A stretch of DNA of 64,000 bases from Nitrosomonas sp. Nm34 (GTDB lineage: Bacteria > Pseudomonadota > Gammaproteobacteria > Burkholderiales > Nitrosomonadaceae): contig NZ_FORD01000002.1 in assembly GCF_900113925.1 (NCBI RefSeq), positions 62,001 through 126,000 of the forward strand, written 5' to 3'. Shown here in pieces: positions 20,994 through 31,947 of the stretch. Position numbers and translations under genes: made by a program. Every line of letters begins with the position of its first letter. Within the stretch, counting starts at the first letter, position 1. The notes beneath the pieces are model-generated. The model saw only the letters and a program-made list of their open reading frames with translations. It ran no database searches and was not told where the DNA came from.

Positions 20994-23900
20994 ATGTTGC
21001 AATTTCAAGGCCATAAGGCGCTATCTCACTTTCGATTACAAAAATTATCTGATCTGATCAAATCCATCGTACCTGAAATTTCGGTTATTGACGCTGAGTA
21101 CTGGTATTTTTGTAAAATAAAACGCGATTTGAAGCAAAATGAACTCAATATTCTGCAGAAGTTACTTGGCATTGATCCAGCGCGACAACCGCCTGTACCG
21201 CAAGGTGAGTTTTTGTTAGTTGTACCGCGCCCCGGTACCATTTCACCCTGGTCATCCAAGGCGACGGACATTGTTCATCATTGTGGAATCGATGTGATTG
21301 AAAGAGTAGAGCGGGGGATTGCATTTTATGTCCAGCATGAAACGGCGTTTTCTAAAGAGAGCAGGCGTGCAATCGAAGCAATTCTATATGATCGCATGAC
21401 TGAAGCGGTTTTTCATTCTTTATCTGAAGCAGCGGCTTTGTTTCATCATGTCGAACCGGCACCGCTTAAAGAAATCAATATCTTAAAAGAAGACAAGACG
21501 GCTCTGGTTAAGGCTAATCAAGCAATGGGGTTAGCCTTATCTCCTGATGAGATTGATTATCTCCTGGATTATTTTCTTGATGTCAGGCGTAATCCTACCG
21601 ATGTCGAGTTAATGATGTTTGCCCAGGCAAACTCAGAACATTGCCGGCATAAAATTTTTAATGCAGACTGGATTATTGATGGCGAACAAAAAAAACAATC
21701 ACTGTTTTCAATGATACGTCATACCCATCAACAGTACCCACAAGGCACCATTGTGGCCTATGCTGATAATGCTGCTATTATCGAAGGGGCAACCATCCAT
21801 CGCTTCTGTCCCGGAAAGAACCACGCTTATGGCTATGCTCTGGAGCCTACTCATCTGCTCATGAAAGTGGAAACCCATAATCATCCGACGGCAATTTCTC
21901 CTTTTCCAGGAGCCGCAACAGGGGTGGGAGGAGAAATTCGGGATGAGGGAGCAACCGGGCGGGGTGCCAAACCCAAAGCTGGATTAACCGGTTTTTCTGT
22001 TTCCAATCTGCGTATTCCTGATTTTATTCAGCCTTGGGAAACATGGCAGGGGCAAAATGGCTATGGCAAGCCTGTACGTATTGCCTCAGCCCTGGAAATC
22101 ATGTTGACTGGACCTATTGGTGGTGCTGCGTTTAATAATGAATTTGGCAGACCTAATCTTGCAGGCTATTTTCGCACATTCGAAGCGCAAGTCGCCGGTG
22201 AGATACGGGGCTATCACAAGCCTATCATGCTGGCTGGCGGCATTGGACAGATTTCAGAACGACATACCGCAAAGCAGGATTTCTCAAAAGATGCCTTACT
22301 GATTCAACTGGGCGGACCGGGCATGCTGATTGGGCTGGGGGGAGGGGCTGCTTCCAGTATGGATACTGGTAGTAATACGGAAGACCTGGATTTTGATTCG
22401 GTACAACGCGGTAACCCCGAAATGCAACGCCGTGCGCAGGAGGTAATTGATCGGTGCTGGCAGCTGGAGCGCAGTGGGCAACCTAATCCTATTCTCTCGA
22501 TTCATGATGTCGGCGCAGGCGGTCTATCCAATGCTTTGCCCGAACTTGTTCATGGAGCTGGCTGCGGAGGGCATTTTAACTTACGTGCGATTCCCTTGGA
22601 AGAATCCGGCATGTCCCCGATGCAGATTTGGTGTAACGAAGCGCAGGAGCGCTATGTGCTCGCTATCAGGCGTGAATCACTGGCTTTGTTCCAGGCAATT
22701 TGTGAACGAGAGCGGTGCCCTTATGCGGTAGTAGGCGAAGCAATTATTCAGCAGCAACTCATTGTCACTGATGAGAAATCTAGCACTCTGCCGATAAATA
22801 TGCCGCTGTCGGTATTATTAGGGAAACCACCTAAAATGACGCGTGTCGTCTCGCATATTAGTAGCGTGTTGCCTCCATTTAATCTGGCTGGGATAGATCT
22901 GCAAGAAGCTGCTTATCGGGTACTAAGATTGCCTGCTGTCGCAGATAAAACGTTTTTGATCACTATCGGTGACCGGAGTGTGGGGGGAATGACCGCGCGT
23001 GATCAGATGGTGGGACCTTGGCAAATACCGGTAGCAGATGTCGCGGTAACGACCATGGGTTATCAGACTTATCTTGGCGAGGCATTTACACTTGGTGAGC
23101 GCGCACCTCTGGCATTGATTGATCCAGCGGCCTCTGCGCGGATGGCAGTAGCAGAAGCCATCACTAATATGGCTGCTGCTGCGATAAACGATCTGAGCGA
23201 GATCAAACTCTCTGCTAACTGGATGGCAGCTGCCGGGCACGCAGGTGAGGATGCTGCACTCTATGACGCTGTTCATGCTGTGGCGATGGAGTTATGTCCT
23301 CAGCTGGGGATTAGTATTCCGGTTGGCAAAGATTCGATGTCCATGAAAACCGCCTGGCAGGAATCAAATGGAAATAAAGGCAGTCAACAAAAAGAGGTGA
23401 TTGCGCCTCTCTCATTGATTATTTCTGCTTTTGCAAGAGTGCGTGATGTGCGCAAAACGCTTACCCCGCAATTACGTACTGATTGTGGTGAAACCGAGCT
23501 TATTCTAATTGATCTGGGAAGCAGGAGAAACCGCTTGGGTGGTTCGGCATTGGCGCAAGTTTATGGGCAATTGGGCAATATTGTCCCAGATATATCGACT
23601 ACCGCGGAAATAGAAAAACTTAAACGTTTGTTTTCGATCATACAGAAACTGAATTGTGCCGATCAAATTCTAGCTTATCATGACCGTTCAGATGGTGGAT
23701 TGTTTGTAACTTTGTGCGAGATGGCTTTTGCTGGTCATGTGGGCATGACGATCAACCTGGACCCGTTGTGCTTTGATTCATTGGCTAAAGATACCGGTTA
23801 TGAAATTAAGTCGGAGATGCTGCCTAGCCGATCTTTAGAACGCGCGATGGCGGCTTTATTTAATGAAGAATTGGGGGCAGTGATTCAGATAAAGAAACAA

Positions 23901-24980
23901 CATGTTGAAACAGTGCTACAAATCCTGTCAGAAGCTGGCTTACATGATAAGAGCTTTTTGCTGGGCAACCCGAATGAACAGGATGAGATCCGTTTCTTGC
24001 TTAACAATAAAATCATTTTTCAAGACAAACGGGTTAATTTGCAGCGTGCCTGGTCAGAAACGACTTACCAGATGCAGAAACTGCGTGACAATCCCGTATG
24101 CGCACAACAAGAATTTGATCGTATCCTTGATACTTCTGACCCTGGTTTGAGCGCGGAACTGACTTTTAATATCGAAGAGGATATTGCAGCACCTTTTATC
24201 CAGGCCGGTATCCGACCCAAGATGGCCGTTCTGCGTGAGCAAGGGGTAAATGGTCATGTTGAAATGGCGGCCGCCTTTGATCGTGCCGGGTTTGAGGCTG
24301 TTGATGTGCATATGAGCGATATCATTACAGGGCGCGTTTCATTGAGCGACTATAAAGGATTTGCCGCCTGTGGCGGATTTTCTTATGGTGATGTGCTTGG
24401 GGCTGGTGAGGGGTGGGCGAAATCTATCTTGTTTAATGCACGTGTGCGCAATGAATTTGAATCTTTTTTTGAGCGCAGTGATACTTTTGCACTGGGGGTA
24501 TGCAATGGCTGCCAGATGATGAGCAATCTGCATGAAATTATTCCAGGTACTGATCATTGGCCGCATTTCGAACGTAATCTATCTGAGCAATTTGAAGCAC
24601 GCTTTGTTATGGTTGAGATCCCAAAGAATCCCTCCCTTTTCTTTGATGGCATGGTAGGGAGTTGTTTACCGATCCAGGTAGCACATGGAGAAGGCTATGC
24701 AGCCTTCAGCAATAATCAGCAATTGGAATCAGCATTGTCCTATGTCCCATTACGCTTTGTTGATCACTACGGTACGGCAACTGAGCGGTATCCATTTAAT
24801 CCTAATGGTTCCCCGCAAGGAATAGCCGGGATGACTTCGACCGATGGTCGATTTACCATTCTGATGCCGCATCCTGAACGGGTTTTTCGTACCGTTCAGC
24901 ATTCCTGGCATGTCGATACCTGGGCAGAAGATTCTCCTTGGATGAGGATGTTCAGAAATGCGCGTAAATGGGTAGGGTGA
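20994..24980 (+). CDS. purL: Phosphoribosylformylglycinamidine synthase, large single-chain form
   Basis: PurL converts FGAR to FGAM with glutamine and ATP in purine synthesis. At 1328 residues it is the large single-chain form usual in beta- and gammaproteobacteria. In order: the N-terminal PurS-like region, a linker, the two-part AIRS-like synthase core ([92 protein letters not shown]), and the C-terminal glutaminase with its nucleophile in [13 protein letters not shown] and the catalytic His in [12 protein letters not shown]. The ATG at 20994 is preferred to the TTG just before it. Confidence 0.98.
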   Translation: MLQFQGHKALSHFRLQKLSDLIKSIVPEISVIDAEYWYFCKIKRDLKQNELNILQKLLGIDPARQPPVPQGEFLLVVPRPGTISPWSSKATDIVHHCGIDVIERVERGIAFYVQHETAFSKESRRAIEAILYDRMTEAVFHSLSEAAALFHHVEPAPLKEINILKEDKTALVKANQAMGLALSPDEIDYLLDYFLDVRRNPTDVELMMFAQANSEHCRHKIFNADWIIDGEQKKQSLFSMIRHTHQQYPQGTIVAYADNAAIIEGATIHRFCPGKNHAYGYALEPTHLLMKVETHNHPTAISPFPGAATGVGGEIRDEGATGRGAKPKAGLTGFSVSNLRIPDFIQPWETWQGQNGYGKPVRIASALEIMLTGPIGGAAFNNEFGRPNLAGYFRTFEAQVAGEIRGYHKPIMLAGGIGQISERHTAKQDFSKDALLIQLGGPGMLIGLGGGAASSMDTGSNTEDLDFDSVQRGNPEMQRRAQEVIDRCWQLERSGQPNPILSIHDVGAGGLSNALPELVHGAGCGGHFNLRAIPLEESGMSPMQIWCNEAQERYVLAIRRESLALFQAICERERCPYAVVGEAIIQQQLIVTDEKSSTLPINMPLSVLLGKPPKMTRVVSHISSVLPPFNLAGIDLQEAAYRVLRLPAVADKTFLITIGDRSVGGMTARDQMVGPWQIPVADVAVTTMGYQTYLGEAFTLGERAPLALIDPAASARMAVAEAITNMAAAAINDLSEIKLSANWMAAAGHAGEDAALYDAVHAVAMELCPQLGISIPVGKDSMSMKTAWQESNGNKGSQQKEVIAPLSLIISAFARVRDVRKTLTPQLRTDCGETELILIDLGSRRNRLGGSALAQVYGQLGNIVPDISTTAEIEKLKRLFSIIQKLNCADQILAYHDRSDGGLFVTLCEMAFAGHVGMTINLDPLCFDSLAKDTGYEIKSEMLPSRSLERAMAALFNEELGAVIQIKKQHVETVLQILSEAGLHDKSFLLGNPNEQDEIRFLLNNKIIFQDKRVNLQRAWSETTYQMQKLRDNPVCAQQEFDRILDTSDPGLSAELTFNIEEDIAAPFIQAGIRPKMAVLREQGVNGHVEMAAAFDRAGFEAVDVHMSDIITGRVSLSDYKGFAACGGFSYGDVLGAGEGWAKSILFNARVRNEFESFFERSDTFALGVCNGCQMMSNLHEIIPGTDHWPHFERNLSEQFEARFVMVEIPKNPSLFFDGMVGSCLPIQVAHGEGYAAFSNNQQLESALSYVPLRFVDHYGTATERYPFNPNGSPQGIAGMTSTDGRFTILMPHPERVFRTVQHSWHVDTWAEDSPWMRMFRNARKWVG

Positions 24981-25074
24981 GTGTGTGTAACCCATCATGC
25001 GCGGTCTTTCATCTTCCTGGGGTACACCTACGTGACTCTCTAGATCATCAATACTTTTAAGAGTAATCGATAAC

Positions 25075-26325
25075 ATGACTAAGTGGAAAGTTAGCATCCG
25101 AAGCGGATTAGTAAGCATAATGTTGTTAGTGTGGGCAGTACATTCCGAAAATTTGCCAGCACAAATCATTCCTGCTCATAAACCTGAATCTCTTGGCAGT
25201 GATTCTGCGCGGGAATGTGTGCCAGTAGCGCAGTGGGTTATCCCGGGGAAGGGTAAGACTGACTTATCCGATATTATTAAGCATGCAGCAAATCAATCGG
25301 TCATTTTACTAGGTGAAACCCATGTTAATCGGGAGCACCATCGTTGGCAATTACAAATGCTGGCAGCGTTGTATGCTGCTCGTCCCGATATGGTAATTGG
25401 TTTCGAAATGTTCCCACGTCGGGTCCAGAGAGTACTCGATCAATGGGTGGCGGGTGAGCTATCTGAAGCTGCTTTCCTGAAAGCTTCAGAATGGGATACG
25501 GTATGGAGAACAGATGCCAGTCTTTATCTGCCATTATTTCATTTTGCACGCATGAATCGTATTCCGATGCGAGCACTTAATATCGATACCAAACTCAGAA
25601 AGCAGGTAGCTGAGAAAGGCTTTGACAGTATTCCCGAGAATGAACGTGAAGGCGTAACGCGTCCAGCACCTCCTAGTTCCGGATACCTTGATTTTTTGTT
25701 ACCCATATATCAGTCACATGATCGTAAAGATAAGAAAAAGGAAAGGAATAGTCGTTATGATCCTGATTTCTTACGATTCGTTATTGGTCAGCAATTATGG
25801 GACCGGGCAATGGCTCATGAAATTCATGGGGTATTTAGCACGCAGGGTCAAGGGAAAAGTCCGCTAGTGGTTGCTATTATGGGATCGGGTCATATCATGC
25901 ATGGTTTCGGTGTTCCTCATCAATTGAAAGATCTGGGGATAACAAAAATTACTTCATTATTACCATGGGATACCAACAAACCATGTCAACAATTAGTGGC
26001 AGATTATGCTGATGCCGTTTTTGGCGTTAGCCCGGCTAGTGCGGAAACTACACCTTTGCGCCAGCGACTGGGTATTCGTTATGAGATGGCTTCACAGGAT
26101 GGCGGAGCGCGTGTGCTGGAGGTTGAAAAAGGCAGTATTGCCGAGAAAGCTAATATGCTGGAAAACGATATCATCACTGAGATCGCAGGCTTATCAGTGA
26201 TGGAAATGGGAGACCTCATTGCTGTGGTCAAACGTCAGGCGCCAGGTACGTGGTTGCCACTCAAAGTCAAGCGCGGGAATGGCGAGATTGAGATTGTTGC
26301 CAAGTTTCCTGCACTAGAAAAATAA
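25075..26325 (+). CDS. ChaN-family protein with a C-terminal PDZ domain
   Basis: The core (about residues 50-310) matches the ChaN / DUF399 family of the Tiki-like superfamily: VILLGETHVNREHHRWQLQML, VIGFEMFPRRVQRVLDQW, and MGSGHIMHGFGVPHQL with conserved Glu and His residues. Some ChaN proteins bind haem; others of this superfamily are metal-dependent hydrolases. A PDZ-like domain at about 330-412 (GARVLEVEKGSIAEKANMLENDI) is attached at the C terminus. The N terminus is a signal peptide or anchor (hydrophobic about 10-21), but I see no lipobox Cys, so the lipoprotein label of some relatives does not fit. Substrate and partner are unknown. It converges with glrR. Confidence 0.82.
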   Translation: MTKWKVSIRSGLVSIMLLVWAVHSENLPAQIIPAHKPESLGSDSARECVPVAQWVIPGKGKTDLSDIIKHAANQSVILLGETHVNREHHRWQLQMLAALYAARPDMVIGFEMFPRRVQRVLDQWVAGELSEAAFLKASEWDTVWRTDASLYLPLFHFARMNRIPMRALNIDTKLRKQVAEKGFDSIPENEREGVTRPAPPSSGYLDFLLPIYQSHDRKDKKKERNSRYDPDFLRFVIGQQLWDRAMAHEIHGVFSTQGQGKSPLVVAIMGSGHIMHGFGVPHQLKDLGITKITSLLPWDTNKPCQQLVADYADAVFGVSPASAETTPLRQRLGIRYEMASQDGGARVLEVEKGSIAEKANMLENDIITEIAGLSVMEMGDLIAVVKRQAPGTWLPLKVKRGNGEIEIVAKFPALEK

Positions 26326-26347
26326 ACAAATTATTAAGATGGTTTGT

Positions 26348-26450
26348 ATTCCATTTCTGAATTATAAATGACGCGAAGGCGAGTCGCGGACAATGTCCAT
26401 AATACGGCAAGGCGAAGCCGACAAAGTCAGGTTTGATTTAGAAATGGGAT
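26348..26450 (+). mobile_element. MITE-like inverted-repeat element, copy B
   Basis: This 103 bp element runs from attccatttctgaatta to the inverse end tttgatttagaaatgggat, with an interior containing acgcgaaggcgagtcgcgga and ggcaaggcgaagccgacaaa. It has the same orientation as copy C. It sits in the gap between the convergent chaN-like gene and glrR. Its long self-complementarity could also act in transcript termination. Confidence 0.82.
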
Positions 26451-26511
26451 AGCAGCAATCATGATTTTTTATACGATGTATGTGATTGTGATATTTCTTC
26501 TCGGAGAATAC

Positions 26512-27891
26512 TTAACAAAACTCTTTGCTTTTTTCTTTTGGTTTATAAAGCGTAAAATCCAGTTGATGCCTCTGAAGAAGTTTATAAAATTCTGTTCGAT
26601 TACGTTTAGCTAATCTGGCTGCTTGCGTTACGTTGCCTGCAGTGATTTTTAGTAAACGTACCAGATAATTTCTTTCAAACTGTTTGCGTGCTTCTTCAAA
26701 TGATACGAGTTGCGCTTCCTCCTGATGCATCGCATCATAGACCAGTTGATATGAAATAAGAGGGTTCGCGCTCAGGACGACGCTTTGTTCTATGATATTC
26801 ATTAATTGTCGAACATTACCCGGCCATGAAGCACTGAGCAAAAGATTGGTCGCTTCCGGCGAAAAACCATTGATTTCTTTCTCGTATTTTTCAGCAAAGG
26901 TACGAAGAAAATAATTAGCCAGCAAGGGGATATCTTCACGGCGTTGAGCTAATGAAGGAATTGTTAAACCAACCACATAGAGCCGGTAATACAGATCCTC
27001 ACGAAAATTTCCTGCCGTAATCTCAGCTTTGAGATCACGGTGAGTAGCAGAAATAATCCGGACATCAATTGGGATTGGCTGCGTAGACCCGACGGGTCTG
27101 ATGATCCTTTCTTGCAGGGCATGCAGTAACTTTACTTGCAGTAGCAGCGGCATATCACCAATTTCATCAAGGAACAATGTGCCCCCTTCGGCTAATTGAA
27201 ACAGACCTTTATGGTCCCGGATAGCGCCGGTAAAAGCCCCTTTGACATGTCCAAATAGCTCTGATTCCAGTAATTGCTCAGGGATGGCTGCGCAATTGAT
27301 GGTAACAAAAGGTTGGCGGCAACGCTTGGATGCTTGATGAATAGCACGTGCAAATAATTCTTTGCCAACACCACTTTCTCCAAGAAGTAGCACGCTCGCA
27401 TTTCCTTCCGCAACGCGTTCTACTTTGGTCAGAATATCTTCCATTTCAGCATTTTGGGTAATGATACTTTTACGCCATACAACTCGTGATTCCTCACAGG
27501 ATTCGTTATTTCCGCTATTGCACGTAAGTCTGAGAGCCTGATCTATTTGATCGAGCAAAGTTTTTGGATCATAGGGTTTGGTGAGGTAACCAAAAATACC
27601 ACGCTGAACTGCGGCGACCGCATCCGGGATCGTGCCATATGCTGTCAGAATAATGACCGGTAGCGTTGGGCTGGCTTGATGAATATGTTCAAATAAAGCC
27701 ATACCATCCATCCCGCTCATTTGCATGTCACTGATGACGAGATGGGGCCGTGTGATATCGAGGCAGTTTAATGCGGCTTCTGCACTGGTAGCCACGATGG
27801 TTTCAAATCCTGCAGCCGTTAAACGTATCGAGAGTAATTCAAGGAGGTCTGAGTCGTCATCGACAATTAAGATTTTTTTAGACGGTACCAT
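26512..27891 (-). CDS. glrR: Sigma-54-dependent response regulator, GlrR/QseF type
   Basis: This DNA-binding activator has 459 residues. The receiver domain (1-125) has the acidic pocket VDDDSD and the phosphorylation site Asp55 in VISDMQMSGMDG. The AAA+ domain (about 145-380) has Walker A LLLGESGVGKELFARAIH, the sigma-54 contact loop GHVKGAFTGA and Walker B GGTLFLDEIGDMPL. The Fis-type helix-turn-helix at the end has AGNVTQAARLAKRNRTEFY. It is encoded after a QseG-like lipoprotein and a sensor kinase on the same strand (gap ten bases), the same triad as glrK-qseG-glrR of enterobacteria. Target promoters are not identified here. Confidence 0.93.
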   Translation of the reverse strand: MVPSKKILIVDDDSDLLELLSIRLTAAGFETIVATSAEAALNCLDITRPHLVISDMQMSGMDGMALFEHIHQASPTLPVIILTAYGTIPDAVAAVQRGIFGYLTKPYDPKTLLDQIDQALRLTCNSGNNESCEESRVVWRKSIITQNAEMEDILTKVERVAEGNASVLLLGESGVGKELFARAIHQASKRCRQPFVTINCAAIPEQLLESELFGHVKGAFTGAIRDHKGLFQLAEGGTLFLDEIGDMPLLLQVKLLHALQERIIRPVGSTQPIPIDVRIISATHRDLKAEITAGNFREDLYYRLYVVGLTIPSLAQRREDIPLLANYFLRTFAEKYEKEINGFSPEATNLLLSASWPGNVRQLMNIIEQSVVLSANPLISYQLVYDAMHQEEAQLVSFEEARKQFERNYLVRLLKITAGNVTQAARLAKRNRTEFYKLLQRHQLDFTLYKPKEKSKEFC

Positions 27892-27901
27892 ATGTTTTCA
27901 T

Positions 27902-28471
27902 TCAGGGTGTTATTCTACGGATTGGATGCTTTTCCATGTTCTTTATCGCGTCTATTCTATTTTGCAATGTTTGAATGTGTTCTTCCAATGCTTGTATTTG
28001 CTCATCTGAAGCTTTTAATTTTTGAGAAAAATTTTTCGCATCAGCTCTTGCAATTTGCTGTTCTCTGAGTAGCGATATGAGTAATTTCCTGAAATCAGCT
28101 ACGTTAGTCGACATTGTAATATCTTGTGGCCAATTATTCAGTAAATCGAGCGCAGCCTGAATATTTGTAAAAGATGTTTTGGGTAAACTGATAAGTAAAA
28201 TATATTTTAGACGACTTTTCGCATCGGAATTTTTCCTATTAAAATGTTTCTTGGTAGAGTTGTATTCCGCGACTAGTTGAGCAGCATTCTTTTTTTGCAG
28301 CTGACCATAATACAACATCAATTCATCTAATGTATCATACTGATCCAATTTATCTTGCTGGGAAACTGGCTTGTCAGCAGGGTCTGGTGATGGATAAGTA
28401 GTCGCTGTTGTACACCCAATTAATACAACAAAAAATATAGAAAATAATAGCGACTTTGAAGCAACATTCAT
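27902..28471 (-). CDS. qseG: QseG-like outer-membrane lipoprotein
   Basis: This 189-residue lipoprotein has a signal peptide with lipobox VLIGC (Cys at about residue 20), a Thr/Ser/Pro-rich stretch, a helical middle part, and a C-terminal coiled coil (about 150-180, KNFSQKLKASDEQIQALEEH and following). Similarity in sequence is weak by eye; the name rests mainly on position between a GlrK-type kinase and a GlrR-type regulator, on length, and on lipoprotein character. In enterobacteria QseG interacts with the sensor kinase. Its ATG overlaps the kinase stop by four bases, so translation is probably coupled. Confidence 0.75.
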   Translation of the reverse strand: MNVASKSLLFSIFFVVLIGCTTATTYPSPDPADKPVSQQDKLDQYDTLDELMLYYGQLQKKNAAQLVAEYNSTKKHFNRKNSDAKSRLKYILLISLPKTSFTNIQAALDLLNNWPQDITMSTNVADFRKLLISLLREQQIARADAKNFSQKLKASDEQIQALEEHIQTLQNRIDAIKNMEKHPIRRITP

Positions 28472-29979
28472 GGCTGAACCTCAGGATCTTGAATAGGCAG
28501 GGTTAGGCAGAAATGCGCTCCCTGACCGCCATGTTTAACAAGTTGAATATTCCCTCCGTGTGCAAGTGCATATTCCCTGGCAATTGACAAGCCAAGCCCG
28601 GTTCCTCTGATATGGCTATTAGGTTTGCTACGCCCCCGATAAAAGGGTTCAAAAATTTTATCCTCATCGGTGATATCAATCCCGCTACCATAGTCGATGA
28701 CATCGAGTTGGATAGTTTGATCCATTTGTATCGCAGAGATCTTGATGCAACTGTCTTGTGGAGAGAATTTTATGGCATTTGATAAAAGATTATCAATTAT
28801 AATACCAATTTTTTGTTTGTCGCATTCGAGCATGAGATCTGGGCATGTTAAATCGATTTTTATCTTTCTACTCATGATAGACAGATTCTGATCTTTCAAG
28901 ACAGTGGTGATGATATGAGCAAGGTTTGTGCGCTGCTTAATCAGTGCTACTTTGTCTGCCTGAAGAGCACTAAAACTTAATAAATCTTCGATACGTTTCT
29001 GCAATTGGATGCTACTGGTTTGGAGAATATCAACAATTTGTTGCTGTTTTTTATTAAGATCGCCGGTTACTCCTTCTGCAAGGAGATTTGTTCCCTCACG
29101 AATAGCGGAGAGGGGTGTCTTAAGTTCATGGGAGACTTGTCGTAGAAATTGAATTTTCTGTTCTTCCAATTTGAGCAAGCGGCGACGCATCCAATCTAGG
29201 CGAGAACCCAGGTATTTTAAATTTTCAGGACCAGCAATTTTTACTGCGCTAGATAATTTACCTTGTCCCATATTATAAATTGCTTCGTCAAGCTGACGAA
29301 GCGGTCGTGCTATGAATACTGAGAAAGCGAGAGCGAGCAAAATAACAAATGGGATCAGAATGAGTAATTCCCACTCAACCAAAGTGCGAGTACGTAAAGC
29401 CATCTCACTCATTTCATTTATTTTCTGTCCAATTATCCGATAATTTTCTGTAGAGAAATTCTGTGCAAGGATAAGCAGATTAGCAAATTGGTTGAGTAAA
29501 TCTCGAAGACTCTGAGGAGTATTATATGAAGTCAGTATTTCACGAAAAATGGTTGCCTCTAATAATTGTAATTTTTCCAATAAAAGCTGTTGTTCCAGGT
29601 AGGGAGAAGCTTCCATAAGCTTTATCGCCGTTTTCTCAAAATTGGTATGTGCCTGAAAATAACCTTCGAGTAAGGATATGTCTTCCAAAATATGCGCGTG
29701 CTGTACACTCCGCTCCATCACGATAATTTCATCAATCAAGATACTGCTGCCATGAGTAATTTCTGTGGCCTGATAGATGGTTTGGCGGCTCTGCTCGGCA
29801 AGCTGATCAATACGTATGGCGCTGTAGATTAGCGCAGCGATTAAGGGTAATCCTACTATCGAAAACCCGAGCAAGATCAATTTAAGAAAGGATGTGGGAT
29901 TGTGACGTAGCTCTGCTTGAGGGGTAATATCCGGTTTATCATCCGTTTCTGGCGTAACAGAATCTATCGTGCTTCTCAA
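28468..29979 (-). CDS. glrK: Sensor histidine kinase, GlrK/QseE type
   Basis: This is the membrane kinase of the GlrKR system. It has 503 residues with two transmembrane helices (about 31-52 and 201-221), a periplasmic helical sensor region between them, a HAMP linker (IARPLRQLDEAIYNMGQGKL), the HisKA box QVSHELKTPLSAIREGTNLL with the phosphoacceptor His, and a HATPase domain (N box IIDNLLSNAIKFSP, G1 DYGSGI, G2 GTGLGLSIAREYALAHGG). It starts at the ATG at 29979 (complement) and is first of the three-gene leftward cluster. The signal it senses is not evident from the sequence. Confidence 0.9.
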   Translation of the reverse strand: MRSTIDSVTPETDDKPDITPQAELRHNPTSFLKLILLGFSIVGLPLIAALIYSAIRIDQLAEQSRQTIYQATEITHGSSILIDEIIVMERSVQHAHILEDISLLEGYFQAHTNFEKTAIKLMEASPYLEQQLLLEKLQLLEATIFREILTSYNTPQSLRDLLNQFANLLILAQNFSTENYRIIGQKINEMSEMALRTRTLVEWELLILIPFVILLALAFSVFIARPLRQLDEAIYNMGQGKLSSAVKIAGPENLKYLGSRLDWMRRRLLKLEEQKIQFLRQVSHELKTPLSAIREGTNLLAEGVTGDLNKKQQQIVDILQTSSIQLQKRIEDLLSFSALQADKVALIKQRTNLAHIITTVLKDQNLSIMSRKIKIDLTCPDLMLECDKQKIGIIIDNLLSNAIKFSPQDSCIKISAIQMDQTIQLDVIDYGSGIDITDEDKIFEPFYRGRSKPNSHIRGTGLGLSIAREYALAHGGNIQLVKHGGQGAHFCLTLPIQDPEVQP

Positions 29980-30285
29980 TACTTCTATCCTCTATACTAT
30001 CTCATCGATTAGGTTGCTATAAAGCTATCAACGTTGCCGCTGCGGCGTTAAAAACAGGCTCAAAATGCTCATTTAGTAGATATAAATTTGGCTTCTTTGA
30101 TCTGTTTTTGTTTATTATTGACTGCCTCGAAAATATTTTCTAACAGCCTGCTAGAGTCTGTCTGTGTTTCTTATCTAAGAAGAAGATATGAGCCTTAAAC
30201 TACAGCTCATTATACCGGCAAGGGAATTTTTCTGATAAAAGTATCAGAAGTAAACGACAACTCCTGGATTTGTTGTGCTTATTGC
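29980..30285. other. Intergenic stretch between glrK and nadB, no gene seen
   Basis: This stretch of about 306 bases must hold the leftward end of nadB and the promoter of glrK. Two short inverted repeats are visible: atgagc...gctcat (about 30188-30211) and tctgataaaagtatcaga (about 30231-30249). Neither has a T-run that would make a convincing terminator. No ORF with a sensible start was found. Confidence 0.5.
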
Positions 30286-31920
30286 CTATATGGGTACCGA
30301 ATTTTCTGAAGCCAATTCAAATTCTTTTCGTCTTAAGATTGTATTCTGGGCTTGCGGTAATAGATTTGGATAATCAAGGCTGTAGTGCAAGCCACGGCTC
30401 TCATGGCGAAGCATGGCACTTTGCACAATCAAATCAGCCGTTGTAACTAAGTTACGTAATTCTAACAAATCCCCTGTCACGCGAAAATTAGTATAGTACT
30501 CATTGATTTCTTCCCGTAGCAGGTTTATGCGGTGTTGAGCGCGTTGCAGGCGTTTATTGGTTCGTACAATTCCCACGTAACTCCACATGAAGCGGCGTAG
30601 CTCGTCCCAGTTATGTGAAATAACGATTTCCTCATCTGCATCTGTCACGCGACTTTCATCCCATTTGGGAAGTGAGATGGGAGGGACAGGTGATAAACTG
30701 AGAATATCCTCGGCTGCAGCCTGGCCGAATACTAAACACTCTAATAAAGAATTACTGGCTAACCGGTTAGCGCCATGTAATCCAGTATGAGCAGTTTCGC
30801 CTATGGCATATAAGTTGCCTAGGTCAGTTTTGCCTTTCCGGTCCACAACGATACCGCCACATGTGTAATGTGCAGCGGGAACGACTGGAATGGGTTGGCG
30901 TGTAATATCAATTCCTAATTCGTGGCATCGAGTATAAATAGTAGGAAAATGCTGCTTGAGAAACTCGGATGATTTATGAGAAATATCCAGATAGACGCAA
31001 TCAAGACCTCTTTTTTTCATTTCAAAATCAATAGCACGTGCCACAATATCGCGTGGTGCCAGTTCCGCACGTTCATCATGCCACGGCATAAAGCGTTCCC
31101 CATTAGGAAGTTTTAATAGTCCGCCTTCACCTCTAACAGCTTCACTGATCAGGAAAGATTTAGCATGGGGATGATAAAGGCAGGTAGGGTGAAATTGGAT
31201 GAATTCCATATTGGCTATCCTGCAGCCTGCACGCCATCCCATAGCGATGCCGTCACCCGTGGCGGTATCGGGATTGGTTGTATAGAGATAGACTTTTCCC
31301 GCTCCCCCTGTTGCTAAAACCGTGTTGTGGGCAGAAATGGTGTGAATTGTATCTGCTTTGATATCTAATACATAAGCACCATAACAGCGGGCATTCTCAT
31401 TCTGCTTATCAGCATGATGAGCCAATTTAGAACTTGTGATCAGGTCAACTGCAATATGATGCTCGAGTATGGCAATGTTCGGGTGGGTGCGAATTTTTGT
31501 GCTGAGTGTAGATTGTACTGCTTTCCCGGTGGCATCATTGATGTGAATAACTCGCCGTACACTATGCCCACCTTCTCGGGTGAGGTGATAGCCGGTTTCA
31601 TGATTGCTATCACGTGTAAAGTTGACCCCTTGAGAAATGAGCCATTTGATAGCTTGTGGTCCGTTTTCAACGACACAGCGGGTAATTGCCTCATCACATA
31701 AGCCGGCACCAGCCACTAATGTATCGCGAATGTGAGCATCAGCAGAATCCTCCATTGAAAGTACGGCAGCAATCCCGCCTTGTGCCCAAGTACTGGAGCT
31801 ATCCTGTAATGATCGTTTAGTGACAATGGCTACTTTCTGATTTTGTGCTAAATTAAGCGCGAGTGTAAGCCCGGCCAGACCACTGCCGATGATCAGCGTA
31901 TCAAAATGATATTGTTGCAT
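30286..31920 (-). CDS. nadB: L-aspartate oxidase
   Basis: NadB oxidises aspartate to iminoaspartate, the first step of NAD synthesis. It is a 544-residue flavoprotein: dinucleotide-binding TLIIGSGLAGLTLALNLA at the N terminus, STWAQGGIAAVL, EGGHSVRRVIHINDATGKA, VLATGGAGKVYLYTTNPD, the active-site region VRGEGGLLKLPNGERFM, and HYTCGGIVVDRKGKTDLGN with GLHGANRLASNSLLECLVFG before the helical C-terminal domain. In gammaproteobacteria nadB is often divergent from rpoE, exactly as here. Confidence 0.97.
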   Translation of the reverse strand: MQQYHFDTLIIGSGLAGLTLALNLAQNQKVAIVTKRSLQDSSSTWAQGGIAAVLSMEDSADAHIRDTLVAGAGLCDEAITRCVVENGPQAIKWLISQGVNFTRDSNHETGYHLTREGGHSVRRVIHINDATGKAVQSTLSTKIRTHPNIAILEHHIAVDLITSSKLAHHADKQNENARCYGAYVLDIKADTIHTISAHNTVLATGGAGKVYLYTTNPDTATGDGIAMGWRAGCRIANMEFIQFHPTCLYHPHAKSFLISEAVRGEGGLLKLPNGERFMPWHDERAELAPRDIVARAIDFEMKKRGLDCVYLDISHKSSEFLKQHFPTIYTRCHELGIDITRQPIPVVPAAHYTCGGIVVDRKGKTDLGNLYAIGETAHTGLHGANRLASNSLLECLVFGQAAAEDILSLSPVPPISLPKWDESRVTDADEEIVISHNWDELRRFMWSYVGIVRTNKRLQRAQHRINLLREEINEYYTNFRVTGDLLELRNLVTTADLIVQSAMLRHESRGLHYSLDYPNLLPQAQNTILRRKEFELASENSVPI

Positions 31921-31947
31921 GGGTTATTTTAATTTATTTGTAAACTG

